A stretch of 36,597 nt of DNA from CAZYMF01 sp964648215 (lineage in GTDB: Bacteria; Desulfobacterota; Binatia; HRBIN30; JACQVA1): assembly GCA_964648215.1 (NCBI GenBank), contig CAZYMF010000028.1:1-36597 (forward strand), read 5' to 3'. The notes below the pieces were generated by a model. It saw only the letters and a list, made by a program, of their open reading frames with translations. It did no database searches and had not been told where the DNA came from. Position numbers and translations under genes: made by a program. Numbering within the stretch: position 1 is the first letter of the stretch; every line of letters starts with the position of its first letter. Positions 5,965-14,788 of this stretch are shown here, in pieces.

Positions 5965-8668
5965 CCTCACTGGGCGGGGCGAACTTCTCGATGCGGTGGT
6001 TCATCGTGTCGGAGACGTAGACGTTGCCCTGGGCGTCGGTGGCGATGCCGATGGGGTGGTTGAAGTCGCCGCTGCCCGAGCCGCTCTTGCCCCACACGCC
6101 GGTGAGCTGCTTGTTGGTGTAGCGGGCGAAGCGCTGGTTGTTCGAGTCGGTGTCGTAGACGTCGTTGCCGTGCACCGCGATGTAGGGCTCGGTGTAGAAC
6201 TCCTCCCAGCCGAACACCTGCCAGTCTTCGAGGAACTTGCCGCCGGCGTCGAACACCTGGATGCGGTGGTTGCCGGTGTCGGCGACGTAGACCTTGCCGG
6301 CGGCGTCGACGGCGATGCCGACCGGCTCGATGAACTGCCCGGGCTTCGAGCCGTCCTTGCCCCATACCGCCTTGCGCTTGCCGTCGGGGCCGTAGGCGAG
6401 GATGCGCTTGTTGCCGGTGTCGGTCACGTACACCGTGCCGTCGGCCGCGACGGCGATGCCGCGCGGACCCCAGAAGGTGGGATTGTCGAGCTTGGGCTCC
6501 GTCTCCCCGGTGCCCGCGGCGGTCCACTGCGCCAGGAAGTTCCCGTCGCCGTCGAACTTCTGAATGCGGTGGTTCCAGGTGTCGGCGACGTACACCGTGC
6601 CGTCCGCGGCCACGGCCACGCCGCACGGGTCCTTGAACTGTCCGGGCCCGTTCCCTTGCGTGCCCCAGACCTGGAGCGGCTTGCCGTCGGGGCCGAGCTT
6701 CTGGATGCGCTGGTTCTTGGAGTCGACGACGTAGACGTCCCCGGCCGCGTTCACGGCCAGTCCGCGGGGCTCGTTGAACTCGCCGCGCCCGGCTCCCTTG
6801 GAGCCCCACACCGCCGTGGCCGCCAGGATCGAGGGCTGGCGCGGATAGCCGCGCGCGGCGGGCGGCGGATTGACGGCGATGGGGCCGAAGTTCATCCCCG
6901 GCTTGACGTCGCGGTAGGCGAACATCACCGCGTCGCTCGAACCGGTGGAGTTCCACGCCATGCGCGTGAACAGCCAGCGCATGAACGCGGGCGGGGTCAC
7001 CTGGTTCCACGCCGGCTCCCACCAGCCGCGGATCTCGAACGGGACCTTGTCGTACTTCTCCTCCAGCGCCTTGTCGAGCGAGGTGGCCGTGTCGGTGTTG
7101 GTGATCACCACCGGGGTGTCGACGTTGCGGATGTCGGCGCCCCAGTTCACCGGGTAGTGGCGCAGGTACCAGCTCAGCGGCCAGGTGGCGTCGCCCGAAA
7201 CCGCCAGGCGCGTCTTCGTCCCGGTGCCCAGGGTCTCGGCGATCGAGTCGATCCGCTTCATCACCTTGTCGGTGATGTCGTAGGTCGACTGCACGTAGGC
7301 CAGCATCTCGGCGTGGCGGTGGGCGTGCGGCTCGACCGGGTTGGGGGCGTCGTAGAGGAAGTTCACGGTGATCAGCGTCCAGCCGGTCAGGGCGCCGACC
7401 GCCACCAGCGGCAGCGCCGTGCCGGCGCGGCGGATCGCGCCCGTTTCGATCAGGCGGGCGAACCAGATCGCCGCCAGGATCGCCAGCGGCAGGATCTGCG
7501 GCACCAGCAGCCACGGCACCTTCTCCTGCGCCCAGCCGTAGAAGCACAGCGAGCCCAGGGCCCACATCATCACGAAGCGGGTGAAGCGGTCGGGCAGCCA
7601 CACCCGCGCCACGCCGATGGCGCCGAGGCCGAAGAGGGCGATCAGGACGACGGGGGCCAACGCGGAGCCGAGGTAGAGGAGGACCGCGAACGCCACCAGC
7701 CCGATGCCGACGGCGTAGCGCATGGCCTTGAAGATCGCGTCGGAGCTGCTGGCGTTGACCAGCGCGCCGAACATCACGGCCAGCGCCGGAAAGACGATGA
7801 GCGGGTCGTAGAGCGCGAACTGCGGCACGTAGTACCACCACGGGCCGCCGATGCGCTTGATCTCGTGCTGGCCCCACCAGTACGACAGCGCCCGCGTCAC
7901 GCCGTTCCAGTTCTTCGGATGCGCGCCGATCGAGGTGTAGAAGACGAGCCAGATGACGGCGAAGATGGCCGCCGTCGTCACCAGCGGCAAAGCCGCTCGC
8001 CGCAGCAGCTGGCCGCACTCCGCCACCGCGTCGCCCAGCGGCCGGCTCCCGTGCACCACCTCCCACAGCATCATCAGCGCGAACGAGAGCAGGAAGGCGG
8101 GCCCGAGGAAGTACATGTCCTCCTTGGTGCAGAAGGCCAGGGACAGCGCCGCGCCGCAGAGGTAGAGGTACTTCGAGGCCCGCGTCTCCCCATAGCGAAA
8201 AGCGCAGTAGACGAACGCCAGGTTGCACAGGGCGAGGTAGATGTCGTGGCGCACGAAGCGGGTGAAGTAGGTGAACGAGGGCGAGAAGCTGAGCAGGGCG
8301 AGGAGGGCCAGGGCGGCGGTGCGGCCCAGGTAGCGGCGCAGCGGCCAGGCGAAGGCGAGAATGCCGAGGCCGAACATCACCGCGCTCAGCCGGCCGGTGA
8401 AGTCGCTGTCGCCGAACAGCCACAGCATCGCCGCCGTGGCGTAGTAGAGCAGCGGGCCGTGGTAGACCGGGTCGTACTGGTAGTCGCCCACGCCCTGCTG
8501 CGTGATCTTCCAGGAGAAGAAGGCGTGGATCGATTCGTCGTGGTGGTAGGGGCGAACCCCGAGGTGGTAGAGGCGCAGGAACAGGGCGAGGGCGAAGATG
8601 GCGAGGTAAAGGCACTGCTCGAGCGTGAATCGCCCGGCGAATTTGCGATCAAGTGCGCTCTCTGTCAT
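5951..8668 (-). CDS. Agl23-like (TIGR03663-type) GT-C membrane protein fused to a C-terminal NHL propeller
   Basis: The 905-aa product has two parts. The N-terminal ~480 residues are a polytopic GT-C-like domain; after the first membrane segment comes PYHHDESIHAF with the likely catalytic Asp44-Glu45, followed by YHGPLLYY, the pattern of the 'flippase activity-associated Agl23' family (TIGR03663), seen with archaeal-type protein glycosylation genes. After a soluble linker, residues ~620-905 contain six NHL repeats (GxFxxPxGxAVxxxGxVYVxDxxNxRIQ), forming one six-blade propeller; the fifth blade is degenerate. The propeller should face the outside. It is divergent from a polyprenyl-phosphate GT2 95 bp away. 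The last codons (ELNH and stop) come from the 8-bp repeat array. Substrate is unknown. Confidence 0.88.
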   Translation of the reverse strand: MTESALDRKFAGRFTLEQCLYLAIFALALFLRLYHLGVRPYHHDESIHAFFSWKITQQGVGDYQYDPVYHGPLLYYATAAMLWLFGDSDFTGRLSAVMFGLGILAFAWPLRRYLGRTAALALLALLSFSPSFTYFTRFVRHDIYLALCNLAFVYCAFRYGETRASKYLYLCGAALSLAFCTKEDMYFLGPAFLLSFALMMLWEVVHGSRPLGDAVAECGQLLRRAALPLVTTAAIFAVIWLVFYTSIGAHPKNWNGVTRALSYWWGQHEIKRIGGPWWYYVPQFALYDPLIVFPALAVMFGALVNASSSDAIFKAMRYAVGIGLVAFAVLLYLGSALAPVVLIALFGLGAIGVARVWLPDRFTRFVMMWALGSLCFYGWAQEKVPWLLVPQILPLAILAAIWFARLIETGAIRRAGTALPLVAVGALTGWTLITVNFLYDAPNPVEPHAHRHAEMLAYVQSTYDITDKVMKRIDSIAETLGTGTKTRLAVSGDATWPLSWYLRHYPVNWGADIRNVDTPVVITNTDTATSLDKALEEKYDKVPFEIRGWWEPAWNQVTPPAFMRWLFTRMAWNSTGSSDAVMFAYRDVKPGMNFGPIAVNPPPAARGYPRQPSILAATAVWGSKGAGRGEFNEPRGLAVNAAGDVYVVDSKNQRIQKLGPDGKPLQVWGTQGNGPGQFKDPCGVAVAADGTVYVADTWNHRIQKFDGDGNFLAQWTAAGTGETEPKLDNPTFWGPRGIAVAADGTVYVTDTGNKRILAYGPDGKRKAVWGKDGSKPGQFIEPVGIAVDAAGKVYVADTGNHRIQVFDAGGKFLEDWQVFGWEEFYTEPYIAVHGNDVYDTDSNNQRFARYTNKQLTGVWGKSGSGSGDFNHPIGIATDAQGNVYVSDTMNHRIEKFAPPSEELNH

Positions 8669-8711
8669 AGGATCGCGGTCAGAACGGAGGCCTTCGATAG
8701 AGTTGATGGTG

Positions 8712-8738
8712 TCTATATGGCGACCTCCTGGTTGTCAA
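8712..8738 (-). promoter_or_regulatory. Possible sigma70-like promoter of the Agl23-like gene
   Basis: On the minus strand TTGACA (8738-8733) is followed after 15 bp by TATAGA (8717-8712), about 43 bp before the ATG at 8668. The spacer is shorter than the usual 17 bp, so this is only a candidate. Confidence 0.3.
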
Positions 8739-8763
8739 TCTTGGACGCCCGGGTGGGCTGGAG

Positions 8764-9486
8764 ATGAAGATTTCGATCGTAGTTCCGGCGTTTAACGAAG
8801 CCCGCCGCATTCTTCCCTCGCTCGAACAGATCTTTCCCTACATGGACCGGCAGCACCCCGACTACGAGGTGCTGGTGGTCGATGACGGCAGCACGGACGA
8901 GACGGTGACCCTGGTGCGGCGCCACTTCCACGGCCGCCCGCAGCTGCGCCTGCTCGGCTACGGCGCCAACCGCGGCAAGGGCTATGCCGTGCGCTACGGG
9001 GCGGAGCAGGCCACCGGCGACGTCGTGCTCTTCTCCGACGCCGACCTGTCGACGCCGATCGAGGAGCTGGAGAAGCTGCTGCCCAAGGTGGCGGAAGGCT
9101 ACGACGTGGTGATGGGGACGCGGGCGCATCCGCAGTCCGACGTCCGCATCCGCCAGCCCTTCTACCGCACCTACGGCGGCAAGCTGTTCAACGCCCTGAT
9201 CCGCCTGCTGCTGCTGCCCGACTTCCACGACACCCAGTGCGGCTTCAAGCTCTTCCGCCGGGAGCCGATGCTGCCGGTGCTGCGGCGCCAGCGCGTGGAT
9301 CGCTTCGCCTTCGACGTCGAGCTGGTCTACCTGGCGCAACGGGCGGGCCTGAAGATCGCCGACGTGCCCGTGGTGTGGATGAACTCGCCGGAATCGAAGA
9401 TGGGCCTCGGCGGCATCGCCCGCGCCGTCGCCGACGTGCTGCGGATCTGGGCCCGCCACCTCTTCGGGGGCCGCCGGCTCTCATGA
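8764..9486 (+). CDS. GT2 glycosyltransferase, polyprenyl-phosphate glucosyltransferase-like (Alg5/DPG-synthase type)
   Basis: A 240-aa family 2 glycosyltransferase of the dolichyl-phosphate glucose/mannose synthase group. These enzymes move a sugar from a nucleotide donor to polyprenyl phosphate at the inner face of the membrane. Motifs: IVVPAFNEARRI at the N-terminus, VVDDGSTDETV (about 38-48), GANRGKGYAVRYG, the metal-binding FSDADLSTPIEE and DTQCGFKLFRR, followed by FDVELVYLA. The GFK/FDVE pattern fits Alg5-like enzymes more than simple GT2s. There is no C-terminal membrane domain. ATG 8764 follows GGAG closely. It should supply the lipid-linked sugar for the two GT-C genes directly downstream; the sugar is inferred, not shown. 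Confidence 0.9.
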   Translation: MKISIVVPAFNEARRILPSLEQIFPYMDRQHPDYEVLVVDDGSTDETVTLVRRHFHGRPQLRLLGYGANRGKGYAVRYGAEQATGDVVLFSDADLSTPIEELEKLLPKVAEGYDVVMGTRAHPQSDVRIRQPFYRTYGGKLFNALIRLLLLPDFHDTQCGFKLFRREPMLPVLRRQRVDRFAFDVELVYLAQRAGLKIADVPVVWMNSPESKMGLGGIARAVADVLRIWARHLFGGRRLS

Positions 9487-9547
9487 GCACGCCGCTGTGC
9501 CCGGTTGGCGCCACCGGTGGGAGACGGGCGCAGCGCCGGGGGAGTTG

Positions 9548-12169
9548 ATGGGGCGAGCGGTCAAGCTGGCCCTGCTGGCGATTCTGCTGCTGGCGGCCGT
9601 CTTGCGCGTCTACCGGCTCGGCGACCTGCCCGCCGGGCTCTACTGCGACGAAGCGGCGCTGGGCTACGACGCCTACTCGATCGTCAAGACCGGCCGCGAC
9701 GAGAACGGCGTGCGCTGGCCGCTGTTCTTCTGGTCGTTCGGCGTCAGCTACAAGAACCCCGTCTACATCTACGCCGCCACGGTGCCGATCGCCGCCCTCG
9801 GCCTGGACGAGCTCAGCCTGCGGCTGACCTCGGCGGCCTTCGGCGTGGCCACCGTGGCGGCCGTGTTCTTCCTCTGCCGCGCGCTGTTCTCCTCCGGCGT
9901 CGGCCTGCTGGCCGCCCTCGTCCTCGCCGTCTGTCCGTGGCACATGCAGTTCAGCCGCATCGCCTTCGAGCTGATCTCCTTCCCCTTCCTGTTCACCATC
10001 GGCGTCACCCTGCTGGTCCGCTTCACCCAGGGCCGGCGGACGCTGCCGGCCGCGTTTCTGTTCTTCGGCCTCTGCCCTTACGCCTACGCGATTGCCAACC
10101 TGTTCGTGCCCCTGTTCCTCGCCGGCTTCGCCGTTCTCTACGCCGACCGGCTCTGGCGCCACTGGCGGCAGACGCTGCTGGCACTGGTCGTCATCGCCGC
10201 CGCGGTGACGCCGATGCTGCGCTTCGATCTCGCCCACCGCGACCAGGCGGGGCAGTACTTCCACAACACCACGTTCATCGAACCCGGCATGAGCTGGGGC
10301 GCCGTGGCGCAGCAGTTCGAGCGCAACTACGTGCAGTTCTTCTCCCATCGCTTCCTGTTCGAGGACGGCGACGAGATCCTGCGCCACGCCGTGCGCGGCC
10401 ACGGCGAGCTCTACCCGGCCTTCCTGCCCCTGCTGCTGCTCGGCGGCGCGGTGGCGCTCTTCCGGCGCGATCGCGGCGCCAAGCTGATCCTGTGGTGGCT
10501 GGCGCTGTACCCTGTCGGCGCCAGCCTGATGACCGAGATCCCGACCGCCTCGCGCGGCTTCATCGGCGTGGTGCCGTTCTGCGTCCTCGTCGCGCTCGGG
10601 GCCGGCGGCGTGCTGTGGGCGCTCGCCCGGGTGCTGCGCTACCGGCCGCTGGTGCTGGCGGCGCAGGCCGCGGCCCTGGCCGCCGGCGCCTACGTGCTGG
10701 CGCCCCAGGTGTGGCACTACCTCGATCTCTATTTCAACCAGTACGCGCGTTACTCGGCTCCCTACCCGGACGGCTTTCAGTACGGCTACCGCGACATGAT
10801 CCACTACATGGAGGAGCAGCGGCCGAAGTACGCGCACCTGATGCTGACCGCCACCGACGTCAACCAGCCCTACATCTTCGCGCTGTTCTACCGCCCGGTG
10901 GATCCGGCCACCTATCACCGGACCCACGACATCGGCTACGAGGTCCTCGACCCGGCGGAGATCGCCCGCTACGACATGAGCCGGCCGATTCTCTACGGGC
11001 TGCGCCCCGACGAGCTGCGTTACTTCAGCGACTACACGATCGAGAAACGCATCGTCGCGCCGGGCGGACAGGTTCCCTTCGTGATCGCCGAGCTGCGCGC
11101 GCGCAAGCACTTCCTCGCCCACTGGCTCAGCCTGGGCCCGTTCGACAACCACGGCAACCGGGGGATCGGCCGCGACGACATCGGACCCGGCGACGTCCGC
11201 AAGAACCGTTTCCACGGCGCCTACGGCGACGTCTACTGGCACCCGGTGCAGCAGAACTACCTCCGCGTCGACCTCAACCGGTTCTACGCCCGCACCGATC
11301 CCGACAGCCCGAACAACCCCGAGCACATGTGCGCCTACAACTACACCACGATCCGCTCGGCGACGGCGCAGTCGGGCTTCGTCGAGATGGACGGATCGGA
11401 CGACTGGGCGCGGGTGTGGCTGAACGGGGCTTCGTTGCCGTCGCAGCCGGTGCTGCTGCGCGAGTCGGCGCAGCGGTTCCCGATCGAGCTGCGGCAGGGC
11501 GACAACGGGCTGCTGGTGAAGAGCTGCGAGGACGTCGGCGAGTGGTATTTCACCGCCCGCCTGACCGACGGCGCCGGTCGCGATCTGCCCGGGATCGAGG
11601 ACAGCGCGACGTTTCCGCCCGCGCCCGCGCCGCCGCCCGCGGCGCCGGTCGCCGCCGCCGACCTGCAGGTGGTCGAGGGCTTCGACGCCGTCCTGCGCGC
11701 GTCGCAGACCTTCGCGAGCTACCCCGACTACCGCGGCAGCAGCCCGGGGTGGCGCGAGTACCTGCGCGATCGCGACGGCGAGATCGTCTGGCGCTCCGCC
11801 GCCTTGCCGGCGCAGAAGCCGACGGTGCTGGTCTTCACCGCTTCGCTGGGCGAGCCGCCGGGCACGGCCGATCTGTACGTCAACGGCGAGTACGCCCTCA
11901 GCTTCGCCACCGACGACAAGCCGGGGACCAAGGTGTCCCAGCGCGGCGACTTCCGCCTGGTCTTCGTCTCCAAGAAGATCACCCACGGCAACTCCGGCGT
12001 GATCTATCTCACCGTGCCGGCGCGCGTGGTGACGGCCGGAAAGCCGCTCGAGCTGCGCGTGGCGCACTCCGGCGGCGTCCCCGAGTCGTGGTTCCTGCTC
12101 AGCGGCTACCGCGACACCGCCGCCTTCGAGCACGTGACGCCGGCGACGGCGGCGGCGGTCGGTCGCTAG
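9548..12169 (+). CDS. GT-C (PMT/ArnT-like) glycosyltransferase with C-terminal beta-sandwich domains, paralog 1
   Basis: An 873-aa protein. The first ~440 residues are polytopic; after membrane segment 1, LPAGLYCDEAALGYDAY holds Asp34-Glu35 at the position of the GT-C catalytic acid. Residues from ~440 on are soluble and presumably outside. They include a jelly-roll or PA14-like segment (DGSDDWARVWLNG, then LLVKSCEDVGEWYFTARL) and a second sandwich (GTADLYVNGEYALSF, GVIYLTVPARV, VPESWFLLSGYRDT). I chose ATG 9548, with GGGGGAG just upstream; GTG 9497 is possible. A 21-codon frame (ATG 9483 to TGA 9546-9548) bridges the GT2 stop and this ATG (TGATG). The next gene is a close paralog. It probably uses a polyprenyl-phosphate sugar. 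Confidence 0.87.
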   Translation: MGRAVKLALLAILLLAAVLRVYRLGDLPAGLYCDEAALGYDAYSIVKTGRDENGVRWPLFFWSFGVSYKNPVYIYAATVPIAALGLDELSLRLTSAAFGVATVAAVFFLCRALFSSGVGLLAALVLAVCPWHMQFSRIAFELISFPFLFTIGVTLLVRFTQGRRTLPAAFLFFGLCPYAYAIANLFVPLFLAGFAVLYADRLWRHWRQTLLALVVIAAAVTPMLRFDLAHRDQAGQYFHNTTFIEPGMSWGAVAQQFERNYVQFFSHRFLFEDGDEILRHAVRGHGELYPAFLPLLLLGGAVALFRRDRGAKLILWWLALYPVGASLMTEIPTASRGFIGVVPFCVLVALGAGGVLWALARVLRYRPLVLAAQAAALAAGAYVLAPQVWHYLDLYFNQYARYSAPYPDGFQYGYRDMIHYMEEQRPKYAHLMLTATDVNQPYIFALFYRPVDPATYHRTHDIGYEVLDPAEIARYDMSRPILYGLRPDELRYFSDYTIEKRIVAPGGQVPFVIAELRARKHFLAHWLSLGPFDNHGNRGIGRDDIGPGDVRKNRFHGAYGDVYWHPVQQNYLRVDLNRFYARTDPDSPNNPEHMCAYNYTTIRSATAQSGFVEMDGSDDWARVWLNGASLPSQPVLLRESAQRFPIELRQGDNGLLVKSCEDVGEWYFTARLTDGAGRDLPGIEDSATFPPAPAPPPAAPVAAADLQVVEGFDAVLRASQTFASYPDYRGSSPGWREYLRDRDGEIVWRSAALPAQKPTVLVFTASLGEPPGTADLYVNGEYALSFATDDKPGTKVSQRGDFRLVFVSKKITHGNSGVIYLTVPARVVTAGKPLELRVAHSGGVPESWFLLSGYRDTAAFEHVTPATAAAVGR

Positions 12170-12213
12170 GTGCGGCAGCTCGGGCTCGAGAAGTTGACCG
12201 ACTCTCCTCCGGT

Positions 12214-12252
12214 CCCTCTCCCGGATGGGAGAGGGCTAGGGTGAGGGGGATT
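12214..12252. repeat. REP-like element, inverted copy 2
   Basis: These 39 bp, read on the minus strand, match the copy at 12471-12509 except for two adjacent bases (AG versus GA at element positions 16-17). The hairpin CTCTCCC-GGAT-GGGAGAG lies within it. The two copies are inverted relative to each other and enclose about 218 bp, the layout of a paired REP (BIME-like) unit. The enclosed stretch contains no gene before the GTG at 12433. Confidence 0.8.
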
Positions 12253-12432
12253 TGACAATTCCCGATCAATCGCTTCCTCTCCGATCGAACAATGGGAGCC
12301 CGGTGAAGTCCTTGAGTCGCAACCAACGTATCCGCTCGCGGCGCCTACGACACGAGCAAACCGGGGCGGAGAGTCGACTCTGGTCGTACTGGCGCGATAG
12401 CCAACTGCTGGGCGCGGCGATCTAGGAGCTTC

Positions 12433-14688
12433 GTGAGCAAGGGCGACGCTACGGTGGATGAGAGACATTCAATCCCCCTCACCCTGACCCTCTCCCATCC
12501 GGGAGAGGGAACCAGAACGCCGTCCGCCGGACCCGCAGAAGATCCGGTGCCAGGCACCGTGACCGCCGCGCCGGCGCCTCGTCGCTGGAGCCGCGGTGCG
12601 CTCGCGGCGCTGGCGCTGGTGCTCGTCGTCGCCGGCGGCCTGCGCTTCTGGAAGCTGGGCGATCTGCCCGCCGGCTTCTACTGCGACGAGGCCGCCAACG
12701 GCTACAACGCCTACTCGTTGCTCGCGACGGGGGCCGACGAGAGCGGGGTGCGCTGGCCGCTGTTCGTGTGGTCGTTTCGCACCGCCTTCAAGAACCCGGT
12801 GTACATCTACTCGACGATGGCGCCCGTGGCGCTGTTCGGCCTGAACGAAGCCAGCACGCGGGCGACGGCGGCGTTCTATGGCGTGCTCACCGCGCTCGCG
12901 GTGGCCTGGCTGGGGGCCGAGCTCTTCGGCGTCACCGCCGGCCTGGCGGCGGCGATGTTCCTGGCGGTGCAGCCGTGGCACCTGCACTTCAGCCGCATCG
13001 CCTTCGAGCTGATCTGCTTTCCGTTCCTGTTCGTCACCGCCGTGGCCGCGGCGCGCCGCGCCGTGCGGCTCGGCGGGGGGCGCTGGCAGTGGCGCTGGCA
13101 TTTCGCCGCGCTGCTCTTCGCTCTCTGCCCCTATGCCTACGCGCCGGCGAAGGTGTTCACGCCGCTGTTCCTGCTGTGGTTCGCCTTCGTCTACCCGGAG
13201 GCGCGGCGCGCCGGGCGCTGGGCGCTGCCGACGCTGGTGCTGGTCAGCGTGCCGTGGGTGCGCTTCGACTGGCTCCATCGGGCGCAGAGCCTGCTGCGTT
13301 TGCGGACCACGTCGATCGCCACCATCACCACCCAGCCGCTGGAGCTGGCGTGGACCTACTGGTGGCACTACGTCGCCTTCCTGACCCCGGGCTTCCTGTT
13401 CCAGCACGGCGATCCGCTGGTGCGGCACGCGGTGCGCGGCTTCGGCGAGCTGTCGCTCACCAGCGCCCCCTTCGTCGCCGCCGGCGTGCTCGCCTGTGCC
13501 GTCGTCGGCCGCGACGGCCTGCTGCTGCTCGGCTGGCTGCTGCTCTATCCGCTCACCGCGGCGTTGCAGATCGAGGTGCCGAGCGCCACCCACGGTATCA
13601 TCGGCGCGCCGGCCTTCGCGCTGTTGGCGGGGCTCGGCGTGCAGGCCGCCGGCGACGTGCTGGCGCGGCTGCGCTGGCGCCGGGTCGGCCGCGGGCTGGC
13701 GGGCGTCGGAGCGCTCGCCCTGGTGGCGCTGCTGGCGGCGGAGACGGTGCGCTACTGGCGCGCCTACGCCACGGAGTACCCGAAGTACTCGGCGGCCGGA
13801 TGGGACGGGTTCCAGTACGGCTACCGCGACGCGATCCACTTCATGCAGCGGCAGCGCTCCGACTACGACCTGCTCCTGCTCACCGACACCGAGGTCAACC
13901 AGCCCTACATCTTCACGCTGTTCTACCCGCCCGCCGATCCCCGCATCTGGCAGAAGCGTCGCGACTCCGGGTTCAACGTCGTCAACCCGGCGGCCTACCC
14001 GCCGTACGGCGACCGGCATCGCGTCCTGTTCGCGCTGCGCCCGCAGGACCTGGAGGACTTCAGCGACTACACCGTCGAGCGCACGGTGGTCGCGCCGGGC
14101 GGGCGGACGGCGTTCGTGATCGCCGACGTGCGTGGGCGCAAGCGCTTCCTCGACAACTGGTGGACGCTGGGGTTGTTCGACAACGCCGGCGACGCCGGCG
14201 CGCGGCGCGACGACATCGACGTCGGCGACATCCAGCCGCGCTACCCCGGCCGCTTCGGCGAGGTGGGGTGGCGACGATTCCAGCGCGGCCACGGGCGCGT
14301 CGACCTGAACGCGTGGTACGCGCTGGCGGACCGCGACCACCCGGGCAACCCGGAGTGGGTGTGCGCCTACCTGGCGGCGTTCATCGACGCGCCGTCGGAG
14401 GCGACGGCCTACCTCGAGGTGAGCGGGTCGGACGATCGGCTGCGCGTCTGGCTCAACCGCCGGGAGCTGACGGGGGAGCCGCTCGTGCTCGGCGAGCAGC
14501 CGCAGCGACGCCCGGTCGCATTGCAGGCCGGCTCCAACGAGCTGGTGCTGAAGAGCTGCGAGCGCATCGGCTACTGGTGGCTGCAGGCCCGCCTGACGGA
14601 CGGCGCCGGCCACGACCTGCCGGGAATCGGCTGGAACGGCGACAAGCCGCGCTGGCAGCGCGGCCCGGTCCTGCCCTACGACGGCGTG
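12433..14688 (+). CDS. GT-C glycosyltransferase, paralog 2 (3' end lost in N gap)
   Basis: 752 residues are visible before the gap. The membrane part matches paralog 1 closely (Asp85-Glu86 in GFYCDEAANGYNAY, then RWPLFVWSF, KNPVYIYS, FSRIAFELICFPFLF, FQYGYRDAIHFM, VNQPYIF). The outer domain keeps SGSDDRLRVWLN and LVLKSCERIGYWW. The second sandwich of paralog 1 would fall in the gap. GTG 12433 has AGGAG four bases upstream, but starting there translates a REP-like element (residues about 13-26); GTG 12547 or 12559 would avoid it. The two genes are a tandem duplication, so their products probably act on successive or related sugars. No ATG start is available in frame near the first membrane helix. 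Confidence 0.85.
12471..12509. repeat. REP-like element, copy 3, inside the 5' end of paralog 2
   Basis: The 39-bp element AATCCCCCTC...GGGAGAGGG is the inverted partner of 12214-12252. It lies after the GTG with the best ribosome-binding site (12433), so it is translated if that start is used (reading ...IPLTLTLSHPGEG...). Confidence 0.8.
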
Positions 14689-14788
14689 NNNNNNNNNNNN
14701 NNNNNNNNNNNNNNNNNNNNNNNNNNNNNNNNNNNNNNNNNNNNNNNNNNNNNNNNNNNNNNNNNNNNNNNNNNNNNNNNNNNNNNNN
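14689..14788. other. Assembly gap (100 N)
   Basis: Exactly 100 N, the usual placeholder for a scaffold gap of unknown size. It removes the end of GT-C paralog 2 and the beginning, including any signal peptide, of the NHL protein. Reading frames that appear to run through it are meaningless. Confidence 0.99.

Noticed and set aside
5954..8767. 937-codon plus-strand frame opposite the Agl23-like gene
   Set aside because: Antisense shadow; its apparent repetition mirrors the NHL repeats on the other strand.
9245..12133. 962-codon minus-strand frame opposite GT-C paralog 1
   Set aside because: No recognisable domain; composition is that of an antisense shadow.
12253..12281. TTGACA as a -35 box for GT-C paralog 2
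   Set aside because: No acceptable -10 box at 16-18 bp spacing.
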